Below, piece by piece: positions 1-8,303 of a DNA stretch of 64,000 nucleotides. A model generated the notes under the pieces. The model had not been told where the DNA came from. It saw only the letters and a program-made list of their open reading frames with translations, and made no database searches. The stretch is taken from contig CANRAZ010000001.1 in assembly GCA_947628705.1 (NCBI GenBank), positions 26,309 to 90,308 of the forward strand, written 5' to 3'. Within the stretch, counting starts at the first letter, position 1. Every line of letters begins with the position of its first letter. Origin of the DNA: an uncultured Lachnospiraceae bacterium. GTDB lineage: Bacteria; Bacillota; Clostridia; Lachnospirales; Lachnospiraceae. Both the position numbers and the translations under genes were made by a program.

Positions 1-72
1 TTCATCTGTGTTGTCCTCCAGAATTTTTAAAAGATAGATAAGCTTGTACCTGTGGTTCTGCTGCAATGCCAT
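1..72 (-). CDS. WYL/HTH-type transcriptional regulator, N-terminus only
   Basis: The first 24 codons of a minus-strand gene run off the left edge of the window, too short for the ORF track. The ATG at 70-72 has a GGAG ribosome binding site 9-10 bases upstream. The peptide reads MALQQNHRYKLIYLLKILE then DNTDE. The pattern KL-x-YLLKILE-x-x-TDE is typical of the N-terminal winged-helix of WYL-domain regulators in Clostridia. Such proteins bind DNA through this helix-turn-helix and sense ligands through the WYL domain, which would lie outside the window. The family call rests on a very short segment and needs the neighbouring sequence. Confidence 0.55.
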   Translation of the reverse strand, partial: MALQQNHRYKLIYLLKILEDNTDE

Positions 73-136
73 CTTCCGTTTTCTCCGTAATCCGGACCTG
101 CAATTATAAAACTAAAAAACTGCCGTCCCTATTCTT

Positions 137-961
137 CTACCTGTGAATTCCAAATGTCCTGATTATAAAGCCTGCGTTATTGGGCTGACCTACCTTAAAC
201 GTTTTAAAGAAATCCTGCCAGCCGATGTATGCAAAAATAATACCGATTATCATTGCCAGAACGCACAGTACCAAGGCTCTGGTATTCTTATTGACATAGC
301 TTCTGTAGCCTGAAAAAAGCGACGTCATCATCGTTATAACGGGGAACAGGCACATACTGTGAAAAAAAATTGAAATTATCGCAAAGGTCATGCTGATGAT
401 CCCCATCGTAAACGAATAATCCTTTACCTGATCTTCATCGTGGGGAATCATGTTTGTCGCCATTATCTTATCATACTCGCTTTTCAGGGTCTCAGCCTGC
501 TTTTTTGAAACCTTGGCTGTCTTCATTACAGCGAGTTCTTCCATCCAGTCATTGATATCAGAGCATACTATTTTGAAGCTTTTCGTATCCGTTTTAAAAT
601 CCGCATCCGTTTTTATTTTCAGCATTATAGGCTGTTTTGTCGCAACAGCATCCTCTGCTCCGCTTACGACCGGAGAAACCTCCGCACCGTTCCCGAGAGA
701 ATTCGCTACCCTCTTTAAAAGGTCTGAATTCATCCTTTCGGCAGAATTTTCGTCAAGATCGTCACGAACTGCGCTGATGCTCAGCAAAGTGTCCTTGTCT
801 GCTGCAACTGCATAGTACAACCCGCTCTTTTTATTTTTTTTGTCTGAAAAAAGACTTACGCTGTAGACCTTACTGCCCACGTAAACATCCGATTTGTTTA
901 TGCAGTTAGCGTTGTCTGATATGATTCCTATTACGCTTTCATCCAATACTTGCTTTCCCAA
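137..961 (-). CDS. hypothetical membrane protein with C-terminal transmembrane pair
   Basis: A 274-residue protein I do not recognise. The first ~180 residues are hydrophilic and mixed alpha/beta in appearance. Two or three hydrophobic stretches follow near residues 184-215 and 230-246 (for example VLCVLAMIIGIIFAYIG), so it is probably membrane anchored by its C-terminus. The start is TTG at 961, preceded by GGAGGG with 8 bases spacing; an out-of-frame ATG overlaps it and is too close to the Shine-Dalgarno. A good sigma-A promoter lies about 40 bases upstream (1001-1029), so it is probably its own transcription unit. Function unknown. Confidence 0.75.
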   Translation of the reverse strand: MGKQVLDESVIGIISDNANCINKSDVYVGSKVYSVSLFSDKKNKKSGLYYAVAADKDTLLSISAVRDDLDENSAERMNSDLLKRVANSLGNGAEVSPVVSGAEDAVATKQPIMLKIKTDADFKTDTKSFKIVCSDINDWMEELAVMKTAKVSKKQAETLKSEYDKIMATNMIPHDEDQVKDYSFTMGIISMTFAIISIFFHSMCLFPVITMMTSLFSGYRSYVNKNTRALVLCVLAMIIGIIFAYIGWQDFFKTFKVGQPNNAGFIIRTFGIHR

Positions 962-1000
962 TGCATTATCCCTCCGTATTGTCGATATAAAATCAATTTT

Positions 1001-1029
1001 ATCATAGCATTTATGGGCGCTTATGTCAA
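1001..1029 (-). promoter_or_regulatory. sigma-A promoter of the 137-961 gene
   Basis: On the minus strand TTGACA (1024-1029) is separated by 17 bases from TATGAT (1001-1006), and TGC precedes the -10 as an extended -10. It sits about 40 bases before the TTG start. Confidence 0.75.
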
Positions 1030-1062
1030 AGAAAATATGATTTCAGGCTTATTTTTCAAGGA

Positions 1063-1119
1063 GAAGGCTCCCTCCTGACGCACGGTAAGCCGCCTCCTGT
1101 TTTTCTAAAAAGCCTTCTT
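1063..1119. other. intergenic inverted repeat (long-loop hairpin)
   Basis: AGAAGGCT near 1063 is complementary to AGCCTTCT near 1110, with about 40 bases between. The loop contains a 14-mer, GAGGCGGCTTACCG on the minus strand (1083-1096), that recurs in the rqcH leader near 26132. There is no strong T-tract directly after the stem in either direction, so I do not call it a terminator. Confidence 0.35.
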
Positions 1120-1172
1120 ATCTGAATACGGTTATAATACTGCCTGACTTTAACAAATAAATCAAAGCACGC

Positions 1173-1221
1173 GAAACATATCCAGCAAAGACATATCAAA
1201 GCCCCTGAAACATATCCAGCA
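1173..1221. repeat. direct repeat across the 3' end of the ZIP gene
   Basis: GAAACATATCCAGCA occurs at 1173-1187 and 1207-1221, 34 bases apart, inside a longer near-identical stretch that starts ATCAAAGC in both copies. The right copy encodes the last codons and stop of the ZIP transporter; the left copy repeats them just past the stop and would read LDMF...L-stop in the same way. Confidence 0.7.
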
Positions 1222-1957
1222 CAAGCATTAAAAGTATTCCGGACATTATTCCTACCGTACCCATGTGCCTTTTACTGTCTGTCTGGACGTCGGGGATAAG
1301 CTCTTCTATTGTCACATGAAGCATTGTTCCGGCTGCATATGCAAGCAGAAACGGCATCAGCGGTTCGATATAGGAAGAAAGATATACTGCCAATACTCCA
1401 AACACAGGCTCTACTACGCCGCTTAAAACGCTAAAAACGAAAGCCTTCGCCTTGCTGTAGCCGTCGTCAATAAATGTTACTGCCAAGGCCGCTGTCTCCG
1501 GGAAATTTTGAATTCCTATTCCTATTGCAAGCACAACAGCCGCATACAAAAGCCCGCCCTGCTCAGGTTTAGCCGCACTGGCGGCGCAGGCAAGGCCGAC
1601 GGTTATGCCCTCAGGTATGTTATGCAGAGTCATTGCAAGCATCAAAAGCCCTGCCGAGCTTTTCTTCCTGCTGCATTTCAGTCCGATAATTTCATCTGTG
1701 GCTATCAAAATCACACAGCCAAGAACAAAGCCAAGCGTAATTAAAGCAATTCCTTTCAGACCCTTTACGTCTTCCATCGCCGGAATCAAAAGTGCAAAAA
1801 CAGAGGTTGAGAGCATTACTCCTGCCGAAAATCCCAAAATAAGCTTTGCAAGCTTTCCGGTATTAAGCGGCTTTATAAAAAATGCCATTGCCGCTCCCAA
1901 AACAGTCATCAGAAAAAGAAAGCCGGTTCCCAGCAAGACTTCTATTATAACGTTCAC
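1196..1957 (-). CDS. ZIP family divalent metal transporter
   Basis: ZIP-family permease that probably imports zinc or another divalent cation across the cytoplasmic membrane. The two signature metal-binding helices are present: HNIPEG in TM4 and QNFPET in TM5, with a conserved EELIP in a later helix. About eight hydrophobic segments are visible. I chose GTG at 1957 (253 residues), because it puts the first residues directly before TM1 and matches bacterial ZIP length. The ORF track extends to an ATG at 2044, adding 29 basic residues; both have only modest Shine-Dalgarno sequences, so the start is uncertain. It appears monocistronic, and its 3' end is partly duplicated just downstream. Confidence 0.9.
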   Translation of the reverse strand: MNVIIEVLLGTGFLFLMTVLGAAMAFFIKPLNTGKLAKLILGFSAGVMLSTSVFALLIPAMEDVKGLKGIALITLGFVLGCVILIATDEIIGLKCSRKKSSAGLLMLAMTLHNIPEGITVGLACAASAAKPEQGGLLYAAVVLAIGIGIQNFPETAALAVTFIDDGYSKAKAFVFSVLSGVVEPVFGVLAVYLSSYIEPLMPFLLAYAAGTMLHVTIEELIPDVQTDSKRHMGTVGIMSGILLMLVLDMFQGL

Positions 1958-2215
1958 AAATATATCCCTTTGCGTTTTAATACTGCTAATGCCAATATAT
2001 CCTTTTTTTCGCCTTGGGTTACTAAAAAGCACATTTTTTCCCATATCCTGCCATGTTTTTATCTCTTCTGAATCAAATCCAAAAAACGGCTGTCCTGTAA
2101 GTCCGTCCCGTTCCGCAGAAAATAAGCCGTTATGAGAAGCTGCAAATCAGGAGCCCAGCCGACAGGCATATCACGACCCACGTAATAAATGACGCACAAT
2201 TAATAACAAAAGCTA
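1958..2215. other. non-coding stretch between ZIP gene and acn promoter
   Basis: If the ZIP start is at 1957, about 260 bases lie between it and the acn promoter. The ZIP gene's own promoter should lie here on the minus strand. I see no convincing paired -35/-10 and no RNA gene. The plus-strand ORF 1605-2135 is an antisense shadow. Confidence 0.4.
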
Positions 2216-2244
2216 TTGACTTTAAAGCCGTTTGTTCCTATAAT
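2216..2244 (+). promoter_or_regulatory. strong sigma-A promoter for acn-icd
   Basis: TTGACT at 2216-2221 and a perfect TATAAT at 2239-2244 are separated by exactly 17 bases. Transcription would begin near 2251, giving a leader of about 100 bases before the acn ATG. Confidence 0.85.
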
Positions 2245-2260
2245 TAGAGCAGTTGAAGGT

Positions 2261-2305
2261 GTTTGCAAGGTCGTAAGCAAAATTATGTCTTTGCAAACTT
2301 TTTTT
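2261..2305 (+). promoter_or_regulatory. attenuator-like leader hairpin with T-tract upstream of acn
   Basis: Directly downstream of the promoter, GTTTGCAA (2261-2268) can pair with TTGCAAAC (2291-2298), followed by seven T residues (2299-2305), as in an intrinsic terminator. The middle segment GCAAA (2277-2281) can instead pair with the first arm or with the third. This three-segment arrangement is what one expects for transcription attenuation. No known riboswitch consensus is recognised, and a leader peptide is not obvious. Confidence 0.55.
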
Positions 2306-2353
2306 CTTTAAAAGAAAAATACGGTAAAATAAAGTAATAAGGAGGTCAGCCTT

Positions 2354-4597
2354 ATGATTACATTACATAAAGGCGGCGTTTATCTGGTTGACGGCGCTCC
2401 TGTGGAAAGCTGCGAGGTTTCTGCAGATGAGGCGCGCAGGCAGACAATTGCTTACTCGGTGCTTTCAGCGCATAACACGTCGGGAGACGATGCAAAGCTG
2501 AAAATCAAATTTGACGCTATGGTTTCTCACGACATTACCTATGTCGGCATTATTCAAACTGCCAGAGCAAGCGGATTAAAGGAATTTCCTCTCCCTTATG
2601 CGATGACCAACTGCCACAATTCCCTTTGTGCGGTCGGCGGAACGATCAATGAGGACGACCATGTTTTCGGACTGTCCGCCGCAAAAAAATTCGGAGGAAT
2701 CTACGTTCCTGCAAATCAGAGCGTTATCCACTCCTATGCACGCGAAGCTCTTGTCAAATGCGGCGGCATGATACTCGGCTCTGACAGCCACACCCGTTAC
2801 GGAGCCCTCGGCACGATGGGAGTCGGAGAAGGCGGTCCTGAGCTTGTAAAGCAGCTTCTTAAAAACACATGGGACGTAAACCTTCCTGAGGTCGTGCTTG
2901 TCTACCTTACAGGCACTCCAAGACGCGGAATCGGACCGCATGACGTTGCAATTGCCCTTGTCGGCGCGACCTTTGCAAACGGCTTCGTAAAAAACAAGGT
3001 GCTTGAATTTGTCGGACCCGGAGTTAAAAATCTTCCTATTGATTTCAGAAACGGCATAGACGTTATGACAACGGAAACGACCTGCCTTTCTTCTATTTGG
3101 GAAACGGACGATATCGTTAGGGCGTCCTATGCCGCTCATGGCAGGGAGGAATTCTACAAAGAGCTTAAGCCCGGCAGAACCGCTTACTATGACAGCATGA
3201 TTACGATTGACCTTGACAAGATGGAATCAATGATCGCTCTTCCGTTCCACCCGTCAAATGCCTACACAATACATGAATTCAACCTTCATGCAAAGGAAAT
3301 CCTCGCAGGCGTTGAGGAGGAGGCAAGGAAGAAATTTCCTAAAGCAGTATTTAATCTTCAGGATAAAGTCAAGGACGGTAAGGTATATGCAAGCCAGGGC
3401 GTAATCGCCGGGTGTTCGGGCGGTACCTTTGATAACATCAATGAGGCTGCTGCGATTCTTAAGGACGGAAGCACCGGCAACGATTACTTTTCTCTGTCGG
3501 TTTACCCTACAAGCGTGCCTGTAAGTCTTGAGCTTACGAAGACAGGCGCTACCGCTGAGCTCTTAAAGGCAGGCGCAATAATAAAGCCTTCCTTCTGCGG
3601 TCCTTGCTTCGGCGCAGGCGATGTTCCTGCAAACAACGGGCTTTCAATCAGACACACGACCAGAAACTTCCCTAACCGCGAAGGAAGCAAGCCGGGTGAA
3701 GGACAGATCGCAGGAGTTGCCCTCATGGATTCACGTTCTATTGCTGCCACCGCTCTTAACGGAGGCGTAATAACTGCCGCTACCGATATTGACTATGAGG
3801 TTCCTGTACATGATTACAGCTTTGAAAGCACGGTATATGAACACAGGGTATATAACGGCTACGGGAACCCGAAGCCTGAAACCGAGCTTATTCTCGGCCC
3901 GAACATTACAGACTGGCCTGAAATGGACGCGCTGGCGGACAATCTTCTTGTTAAGCTTGCAGCAGTTATCCATGACCCTGTAACTACTACAGACGAGCTT
4001 ATTCCTTCGGGAGAAACCTCTTCCTACAGAAGCAATCCTTTAAGGCTTGCCGAATTTGCCCTTTCAAGACGTGTTCCGGATTATGTCGGAAACAGCAAGG
4101 CAATTAATGAAACAGAAAACAAGAGAAGAAAGGGCGAAACCCCGGAGGAGCTTATAAACGTGCTCGGAAAACTTGGCGACGCTTCCGCGCTGCTTTCAAG
4201 GACACAGTTCGGTTCCTGCGTATTTGCAAACAAACCGGGCGACGGTTCCGCACGTGAGCAGGCAGCTTCCTGTCAAAAGGTTCTCGGCGGCTTTGCAAAC
4301 ATCTGTTACGAATTTGCTACCAAGCGCTACAGAAGCAACTGCATCAACTGGGGCATTCTTCCTTTCACAATTGCAGAGGGAACCGAATTTCCTTATGAAA
4401 CGGGCGACTATGTGTTTGTCCCTGATATCCGGAAAAGGATCGAGGCAGGAATCGAAGAATTCCCTGCAAAGGTTGTTAAAGCCGACGGAAGCATCGACGA
4501 TATTACTCTGTATGTCAAGGGGCTTACCGCCGATGAAAAGGAAATAATCCTTGACGGCTGCCTGATTAACTATTACGCCGCGCAAATGGACAAATAG
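2354..4597 (+). CDS. aconitase-family hydratase (YbhJ-like), probable aconitate hydratase
   Basis: A 747-residue aconitase-superfamily enzyme. It carries the three cysteines expected to ligate the [4Fe-4S] cluster: C354 in AGCSGG, and C415/C418 in SFCGPCFGAGD. The N-terminal half has the active-site stretches SHDITYVG, TNCHNSLCAVGG and GSDSHTRYG. The C-terminal swivel domain spans about residues 580-747. Sequence character resembles the hydratase group around E. coli YbhJ more than AcnA or AcnB, so substrate is not proven. The gene immediately downstream is NADP-isocitrate dehydrogenase, which makes citrate/isocitrate the likely substrate. The ATG at 2354 follows AAGGAGG. Expression is probably controlled through the leader described separately. 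Confidence 0.9.
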   Translation: MITLHKGGVYLVDGAPVESCEVSADEARRQTIAYSVLSAHNTSGDDAKLKIKFDAMVSHDITYVGIIQTARASGLKEFPLPYAMTNCHNSLCAVGGTINEDDHVFGLSAAKKFGGIYVPANQSVIHSYAREALVKCGGMILGSDSHTRYGALGTMGVGEGGPELVKQLLKNTWDVNLPEVVLVYLTGTPRRGIGPHDVAIALVGATFANGFVKNKVLEFVGPGVKNLPIDFRNGIDVMTTETTCLSSIWETDDIVRASYAAHGREEFYKELKPGRTAYYDSMITIDLDKMESMIALPFHPSNAYTIHEFNLHAKEILAGVEEEARKKFPKAVFNLQDKVKDGKVYASQGVIAGCSGGTFDNINEAAAILKDGSTGNDYFSLSVYPTSVPVSLELTKTGATAELLKAGAIIKPSFCGPCFGAGDVPANNGLSIRHTTRNFPNREGSKPGEGQIAGVALMDSRSIAATALNGGVITAATDIDYEVPVHDYSFESTVYEHRVYNGYGNPKPETELILGPNITDWPEMDALADNLLVKLAAVIHDPVTTTDELIPSGETSSYRSNPLRLAEFALSRRVPDYVGNSKAINETENKRRKGETPEELINVLGKLGDASALLSRTQFGSCVFANKPGDGSAREQAASCQKVLGGFANICYEFATKRYRSNCINWGILPFTIAEGTEFPYETGDYVFVPDIRKRIEAGIEEFPAKVVKADGSIDDITLYVKGLTADEKEIILDGCLINYYAAQMDK

Positions 4598-4655
4598 CAT
4601 TGCGGCAGTTTCCAGCGAGCTTTAACGAGTTTTTATTCCAAAAAATGTTAAGGTG

Positions 4656-4712
4656 CAGGCATATGCGTCCGCACCGGCATATACAGGCAGGATTTCTGCC
4701 GGAAAGAAGGTT
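4656..4712 (+). other. acn-icd intercistronic hairpins
   Basis: The 118-base gap between acn and icd contains two small inverted repeats: GGTGC/GCACC near 4651-4674 and GGCAG/CTGCC near 4687-4701, the latter ending next to the icd ribosome binding site. They may affect stability or translation of the distal gene; there is no T-tract, so they are not terminators. Confidence 0.35.
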
Positions 4713-4715
4713 AAT

Positions 4716-5930
4716 ATGGACAAAATCAAAATGACCACTCCCCTTGTAGAGATGGACGGCGACGAAATGACCAGAATTCTCTGGAAAATGATTAAGGACG
4801 AGCTTCTGCTTCCTTTCGTTGAACTTAACACCGAATACTACGATTTAGGTCTTCCTGAAAGAGACAGAACTGCGGATCAGGTAACGATCGATTCCGCCAA
4901 CGCGACAAAGAAATACGGCGTTGCGGTTAAATGCGCTACCATTACTCCTAATGCTCAGCGTATGACTGAATACAATCTCCATGAAATGTGGAAATCTCCT
5001 AACGGAACAATACGTGCAATACTTGACGGAACGGTTTTCAGAGCGCCGATTATGATTGACTCCATCAAACCTGTAGTTAAAAACTGGGAAAAGCCGATCA
5101 CAATCGCACGTCATGCCTATGGCGACGTATATAAAAACACCGAGTTCAGAATTCCGGGACCGGGCAAGGCGGAGCTTGTTTTCACAGGCGAGGACGGAAA
5201 CGAAATGAAACAGACAATTTATGACTTTGAATGTCCGGGAGTACTCCAAGGGCAGTATAACAAGGATACCTCAATCCGTTCCTTTGCTCACTCCTGCTTC
5301 CAGTATGCGATAGGCACCAAACAGGATTTGTGGTTCGCCACCAAAGACACGATCAGCAAAAAATACGACCATACCTTCAAGGATATTTTCCAGGAAATTT
5401 ACGATGCCGAATACAAGGAAAAATTTGAAGAACTCGGAATCGAGTATTTCTACACTCTTATTGACGACGCAGTTGCAAGAGTTATCCGCAGCAAGGGCGG
5501 TTATATTTGGGCATGCAAGAATTACGACGGCGACGTTATGAGCGATATGGTTTCAACGGCCTTCGGTTCCCTTGCCATGATGACCTCGGTACTCGTAAGT
5601 CCTGAAGGAAATTATGAATATGAAGCCGCTCACGGAACCGTAACCCGTCACTACTACAAATACCTTAAGGGTGAAGAAACTTCAACAAATCCAATGGCAA
5701 CCATTTTTGCATGGAGCGGCGCTCTTAAAAAGCGCGGTGAGCTTGACAGTCTTGATGAGCTTGTTGCCTTTGCAGAGAAGCTTGAAGAAGCCTGCATAGA
5801 CACCCTGAATGACGGAATAATGACGAAAGACCTTGTCGGACTTGTGGAAAAGGGCTTTAACGCCACTGCCGTAAACAGCAGGGATTTCATACTCGCAATC
5901 AGAGAAAGACTTGAAAAGAAACTGGCATAA
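4716..5930 (+). CDS. icd: NADP-dependent isocitrate dehydrogenase
   Basis: Converts isocitrate to 2-oxoglutarate and CO2 with reduction of NADP+. The 404-residue protein is of the eukaryote-like homodimeric class: [11 protein letters not shown] near the N-terminus, substrate-loop [18 protein letters not shown], metal-binding region DDAVA with [12 protein letters not shown], and the NADP-site stretch [14 protein letters not shown]. The start is the ATG at 4716 behind AGAAGG; the ORF-track start at 4653 adds 21 residues that do not belong to the family. It is the second gene after the aconitase-like hydratase and the pair forms the citrate-to-2-oxoglutarate branch supplying glutamate. A strong terminator follows. 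Confidence 0.95.
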   Translation: MDKIKMTTPLVEMDGDEMTRILWKMIKDELLLPFVELNTEYYDLGLPERDRTADQVTIDSANATKKYGVAVKCATITPNAQRMTEYNLHEMWKSPNGTIRAILDGTVFRAPIMIDSIKPVVKNWEKPITIARHAYGDVYKNTEFRIPGPGKAELVFTGEDGNEMKQTIYDFECPGVLQGQYNKDTSIRSFAHSCFQYAIGTKQDLWFATKDTISKKYDHTFKDIFQEIYDAEYKEKFEELGIEYFYTLIDDAVARVIRSKGGYIWACKNYDGDVMSDMVSTAFGSLAMMTSVLVSPEGNYEYEAAHGTVTRHYYKYLKGEETSTNPMATIFAWSGALKKRGELDSLDELVAFAEKLEEACIDTLNDGIMTKDLVGLVEKGFNATAVNSRDFILAIRERLEKKLA

Positions 5931-5949
5931 ATAAAATGCCCAAATAAAC

Positions 5950-5993
5950 AGCTCCCGAAAGCAGGACAAACGTCTGATTTCGGGAGCTTTTTT
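5950..5993 (+). terminator. intrinsic terminator of acn-icd
   Basis: AGCTCCCGAAA (5950-5960) pairs perfectly with TTTCGGGAGCT (5978-5988), followed by TTTTT. The stem is 11 bp with a 17-base loop. Confidence 0.9.
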
Positions 5994-6013
5994 ACAAAAC
6001 GAAGAAGCGTCCT

Positions 6014-6829
6014 TTATACGGAAATGTTGATATCAAATCCGTTCTCATATACTGAAAACTCCAATAATATTTTTCCGTATCTGCTGTCGAGCCACTTAAA
6101 ATTCGTTTGCGCTCCTCTGAAGGAATTACTGTAGCTCATCGTCATCTCCGCAGAGCTGCCCAAATGAAGCTTCGGATTTACCCTGTCAAGCATATCCATG
6201 TAGACTCCGTAAAAGGACTGTAAAAAGCTTTCGTACTCCTCGTTGGAAGGTTTTTGCTTATTCAGCAGGCTGACGCCGTCGCCCAGTACGATATAGTTCA
6301 TCATTATAATCTCTCCCGTCTCGTCATCCAGCCATGCGTAAAGCATGTATTCATACCCGTTTTCACTGTCTGCAAAATTCATTTGTACTTCCCATGCCAG
6401 ATTTGAAATGTAGGTATTAGAGCTTTTACCGTTGTTTTCCGTTTGTCCGCCGCTTACGCAAAGCCACGGAACAAATACCGCAACGTCCGCGTCGTATATT
6501 TCCCTTCCAAGCACTCCTGCCTCGACATAAGCTTCTAAAGACCTTCTAAAATCCGACATCGCCCTGTCATATTCATCATAAGCGGCAGAAAATTCAACTG
6601 AAGTACCGTTTTTTAAAAGGTAAAGCTTGCCTAACATATCAGGCGAATCCTGCTCCTGCACCTCATATTTTACAGTCTGTAATTTGCTGTAGCTTATCCT
6701 TCCGTCAGACTGCCTGTCCTGAACAGCGGCTGATACCTTCGGAAGAACGGCGCACAGAAGAGTTATTGCAATGCTTACTGCAATCAGAGTTACGCATTTT
6801 ATTTTCCGTAAAAGTTTTTCCTTTATCAT
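6014..6829 (-). CDS. hypothetical exported protein of the two-component operon
   Basis: A 271-residue protein with a basic N-terminus and one hydrophobic segment (about residues 11-34), likely a signal anchor or cleaved signal peptide ending near VSAA. The rest is hydrophilic and should be outside the membrane. I recognise no domain. It starts 46 bases after the histidine kinase and is probably the third gene of the response-regulator/kinase operon. This position resembles accessory genes that modulate a kinase from the outside, such as the YycH/YycI arrangement in Bacillus, but I see no sequence similarity to those. Role in sensing is inference only. Confidence 0.75.
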   Translation of the reverse strand: MIKEKLLRKIKCVTLIAVSIAITLLCAVLPKVSAAVQDRQSDGRISYSKLQTVKYEVQEQDSPDMLGKLYLLKNGTSVEFSAAYDEYDRAMSDFRRSLEAYVEAGVLGREIYDADVAVFVPWLCVSGGQTENNGKSSNTYISNLAWEVQMNFADSENGYEYMLYAWLDDETGEIIMMNYIVLGDGVSLLNKQKPSNEEYESFLQSFYGVYMDMLDRVNPKLHLGSSAEMTMSYSNSFRGAQTNFKWLDSRYGKILLEFSVYENGFDINISV

Positions 6830-6875
6830 TTTCTTTAAATCCTGCCTTATATATCATAACTTCAGCTTTCGGCTG

Positions 6876-8303
6876 CTAATTATTGCTCTCAGCCTCTTTA
6901 ATGTCTGTCATACTGTCTGTAAACAGTTCAACCGTTACACAGGTTCCTTTTCCGATTTCACTAAAAAAGCTGATAGTTCCTCTGTGAAGCTCCACTATCC
7001 TCTTACATAGAGCAAGCCCAAGTCCGGCTCCTCCCTGTTTTCTGGATCTTGATTTGTCAACCCTGTAAAACGCTTCCGTAATTTTAACGGTTTCCTCCTT
7101 CGCCATGCCTCGTCCGCTGTCCGTAACCTTAATCCTGAAGCCTCCGGGGATAAGCTTCCCTTCAATAAGCACCGTTCCCTTATCCTCTATTGCCTTAAGC
7201 GCATTGTCGATAAGATTAAAAATAAGCGACCTGATGAGATCCGGCTCCATGTAGGCCTTTCCCTTGCCGCATCTGCAAACAAGTCTTACCTTTCTCTTTG
7301 CCGCAACCGGCGCCATTGCCTTTGTGACATACTTAAACAATGAGGAGAGACTGACCTGCTTTAACACAAGCTCGTCCTTTTCCATCAAAAGCAGATCAAG
7401 CAGCTTAAAGGAAAGCTTTTCAAGCCTCTTCCCCTCTGAATAAATATAATCGGCCGCCGCTCTTCTGTCACTGTCTTCAAGCCCCTCCTGCCTCAACAGA
7501 TCTGCATAGCCTATGATCGACGTCATCGGAGTCTTAAGCTCATGTGCGAAAGCTCCCATGAAGCTCTCCTGTCTTTCTACGTCCTCCTTCAGTCTGCTGA
7601 TATTCTCCTGAAGCCTGTCCGCCATTGCGTCAAAATCAGCCGAAAGCTGACCGAATTCATCCTGACTCCTGATATCGGAACGCTGCGAGAGGTCTCCGCC
7701 GGCTATTTTTCTTGCGGTATTTGTCAGCCTTCTGAGCTGTTTTGTAAGAATAAATGAGATTATTATCGAGACTGCGATCCCTAAGACGATTACAACGCTG
7801 TAAATAATAAGATATATATTCTGCTGCACTTCTCTCGTCTCATAAGCAGAGGTAAGGTCATAACGGGCCTCCAGAATAAGATGCCTGTCCCCGGACTGTA
7901 CCGTTCCGAGTATTAGGAAGCCGTAGCCGTTTTTGTCATGTATTACAGCCGAACTGCAGCTGCCGCCGTCGGGGACGGGAAGATTTTCCGTTATAAGATT
8001 TCTGTCGCCTTTGACAAACAGCTCCTTGTCGCTTGCTCTAAGCAAAAGCACCTGTAAATCTATAGAACCCTGCGCCTCCATTTGCTTAAGCGCATCAGCC
8101 ATATTTTCATTGTTCACCGTGTCGCTGAACGTACCGATAAGCTCAAGAGTGTTTCTTACATTTTCATAGGCATGTATCGCTGCTTTTTTTTCTTCCTTCA
8201 AAACGGAGCTAAAGGAGGTTGAAATTAATATTGTGCCCCCGGTACCAAATGTAATCGCAATAAGCAGGGCTGTCGTAACGGTAAGCTTTAATCTGAAACT
8301 CAA
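6876..8303 (-). CDS. sensor histidine kinase (HAMP-HisKA-HATPase)
   Basis: Membrane sensor kinase of 475 residues. TM1 is about residues 8-30 and TM2 about 164-186, enclosing an extracytoplasmic sensor domain of ~130 residues. A HAMP linker follows (about 187-238), then the phospho-acceptor motif FAHELKTPMTSIIGY with H254. The ATP-binding domain shows N-box NLIDNALKA (about 363-371), G1 DSGRGM (395-400) and G2 GGAGLGLALC (424-433). Its first codon overlaps the last of the response regulator by 4 bases, so the two are translationally coupled cognate partners. The signal sensed is unknown; an HtrA protease next door hints at envelope stress, which is inference. Confidence 0.93.
   Translation of the reverse strand: MSFRLKLTVTTALLIAITFGTGGTILISTSFSSVLKEEKKAAIHAYENVRNTLELIGTFSDTVNNENMADALKQMEAQGSIDLQVLLLRASDKELFVKGDRNLITENLPVPDGGSCSSAVIHDKNGYGFLILGTVQSGDRHLILEARYDLTSAYETREVQQNIYLIIYSVVIVLGIAVSIIISFILTKQLRRLTNTARKIAGGDLSQRSDIRSQDEFGQLSADFDAMADRLQENISRLKEDVERQESFMGAFAHELKTPMTSIIGYADLLRQEGLEDSDRRAAADYIYSEGKRLEKLSFKLLDLLLMEKDELVLKQVSLSSLFKYVTKAMAPVAAKRKVRLVCRCGKGKAYMEPDLIRSLIFNLIDNALKAIEDKGTVLIEGKLIPGGFRIKVTDSGRGMAKEETVKITEAFYRVDKSRSRKQGGAGLGLALCKRIVELHRGTISFFSEIGKGTCVTVELFTDSMTDIKEAESNN

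Noticed and set aside
450-815. 121-residue plus-strand ORF
   Set aside because: Antisense shadow of the 137-961 gene; no Shine-Dalgarno and no sensible protein character.
1063-1119. Intrinsic terminator between the ZIP gene and the 137-961 gene
   Set aside because: The stem has a loop of over 40 bases and no proper T-tract after it; recorded only as an inverted repeat.
1605-2135. 176-residue plus-strand ORF
   Set aside because: Lies opposite the ZIP transporter, whose family motifs prove the minus strand is coding.
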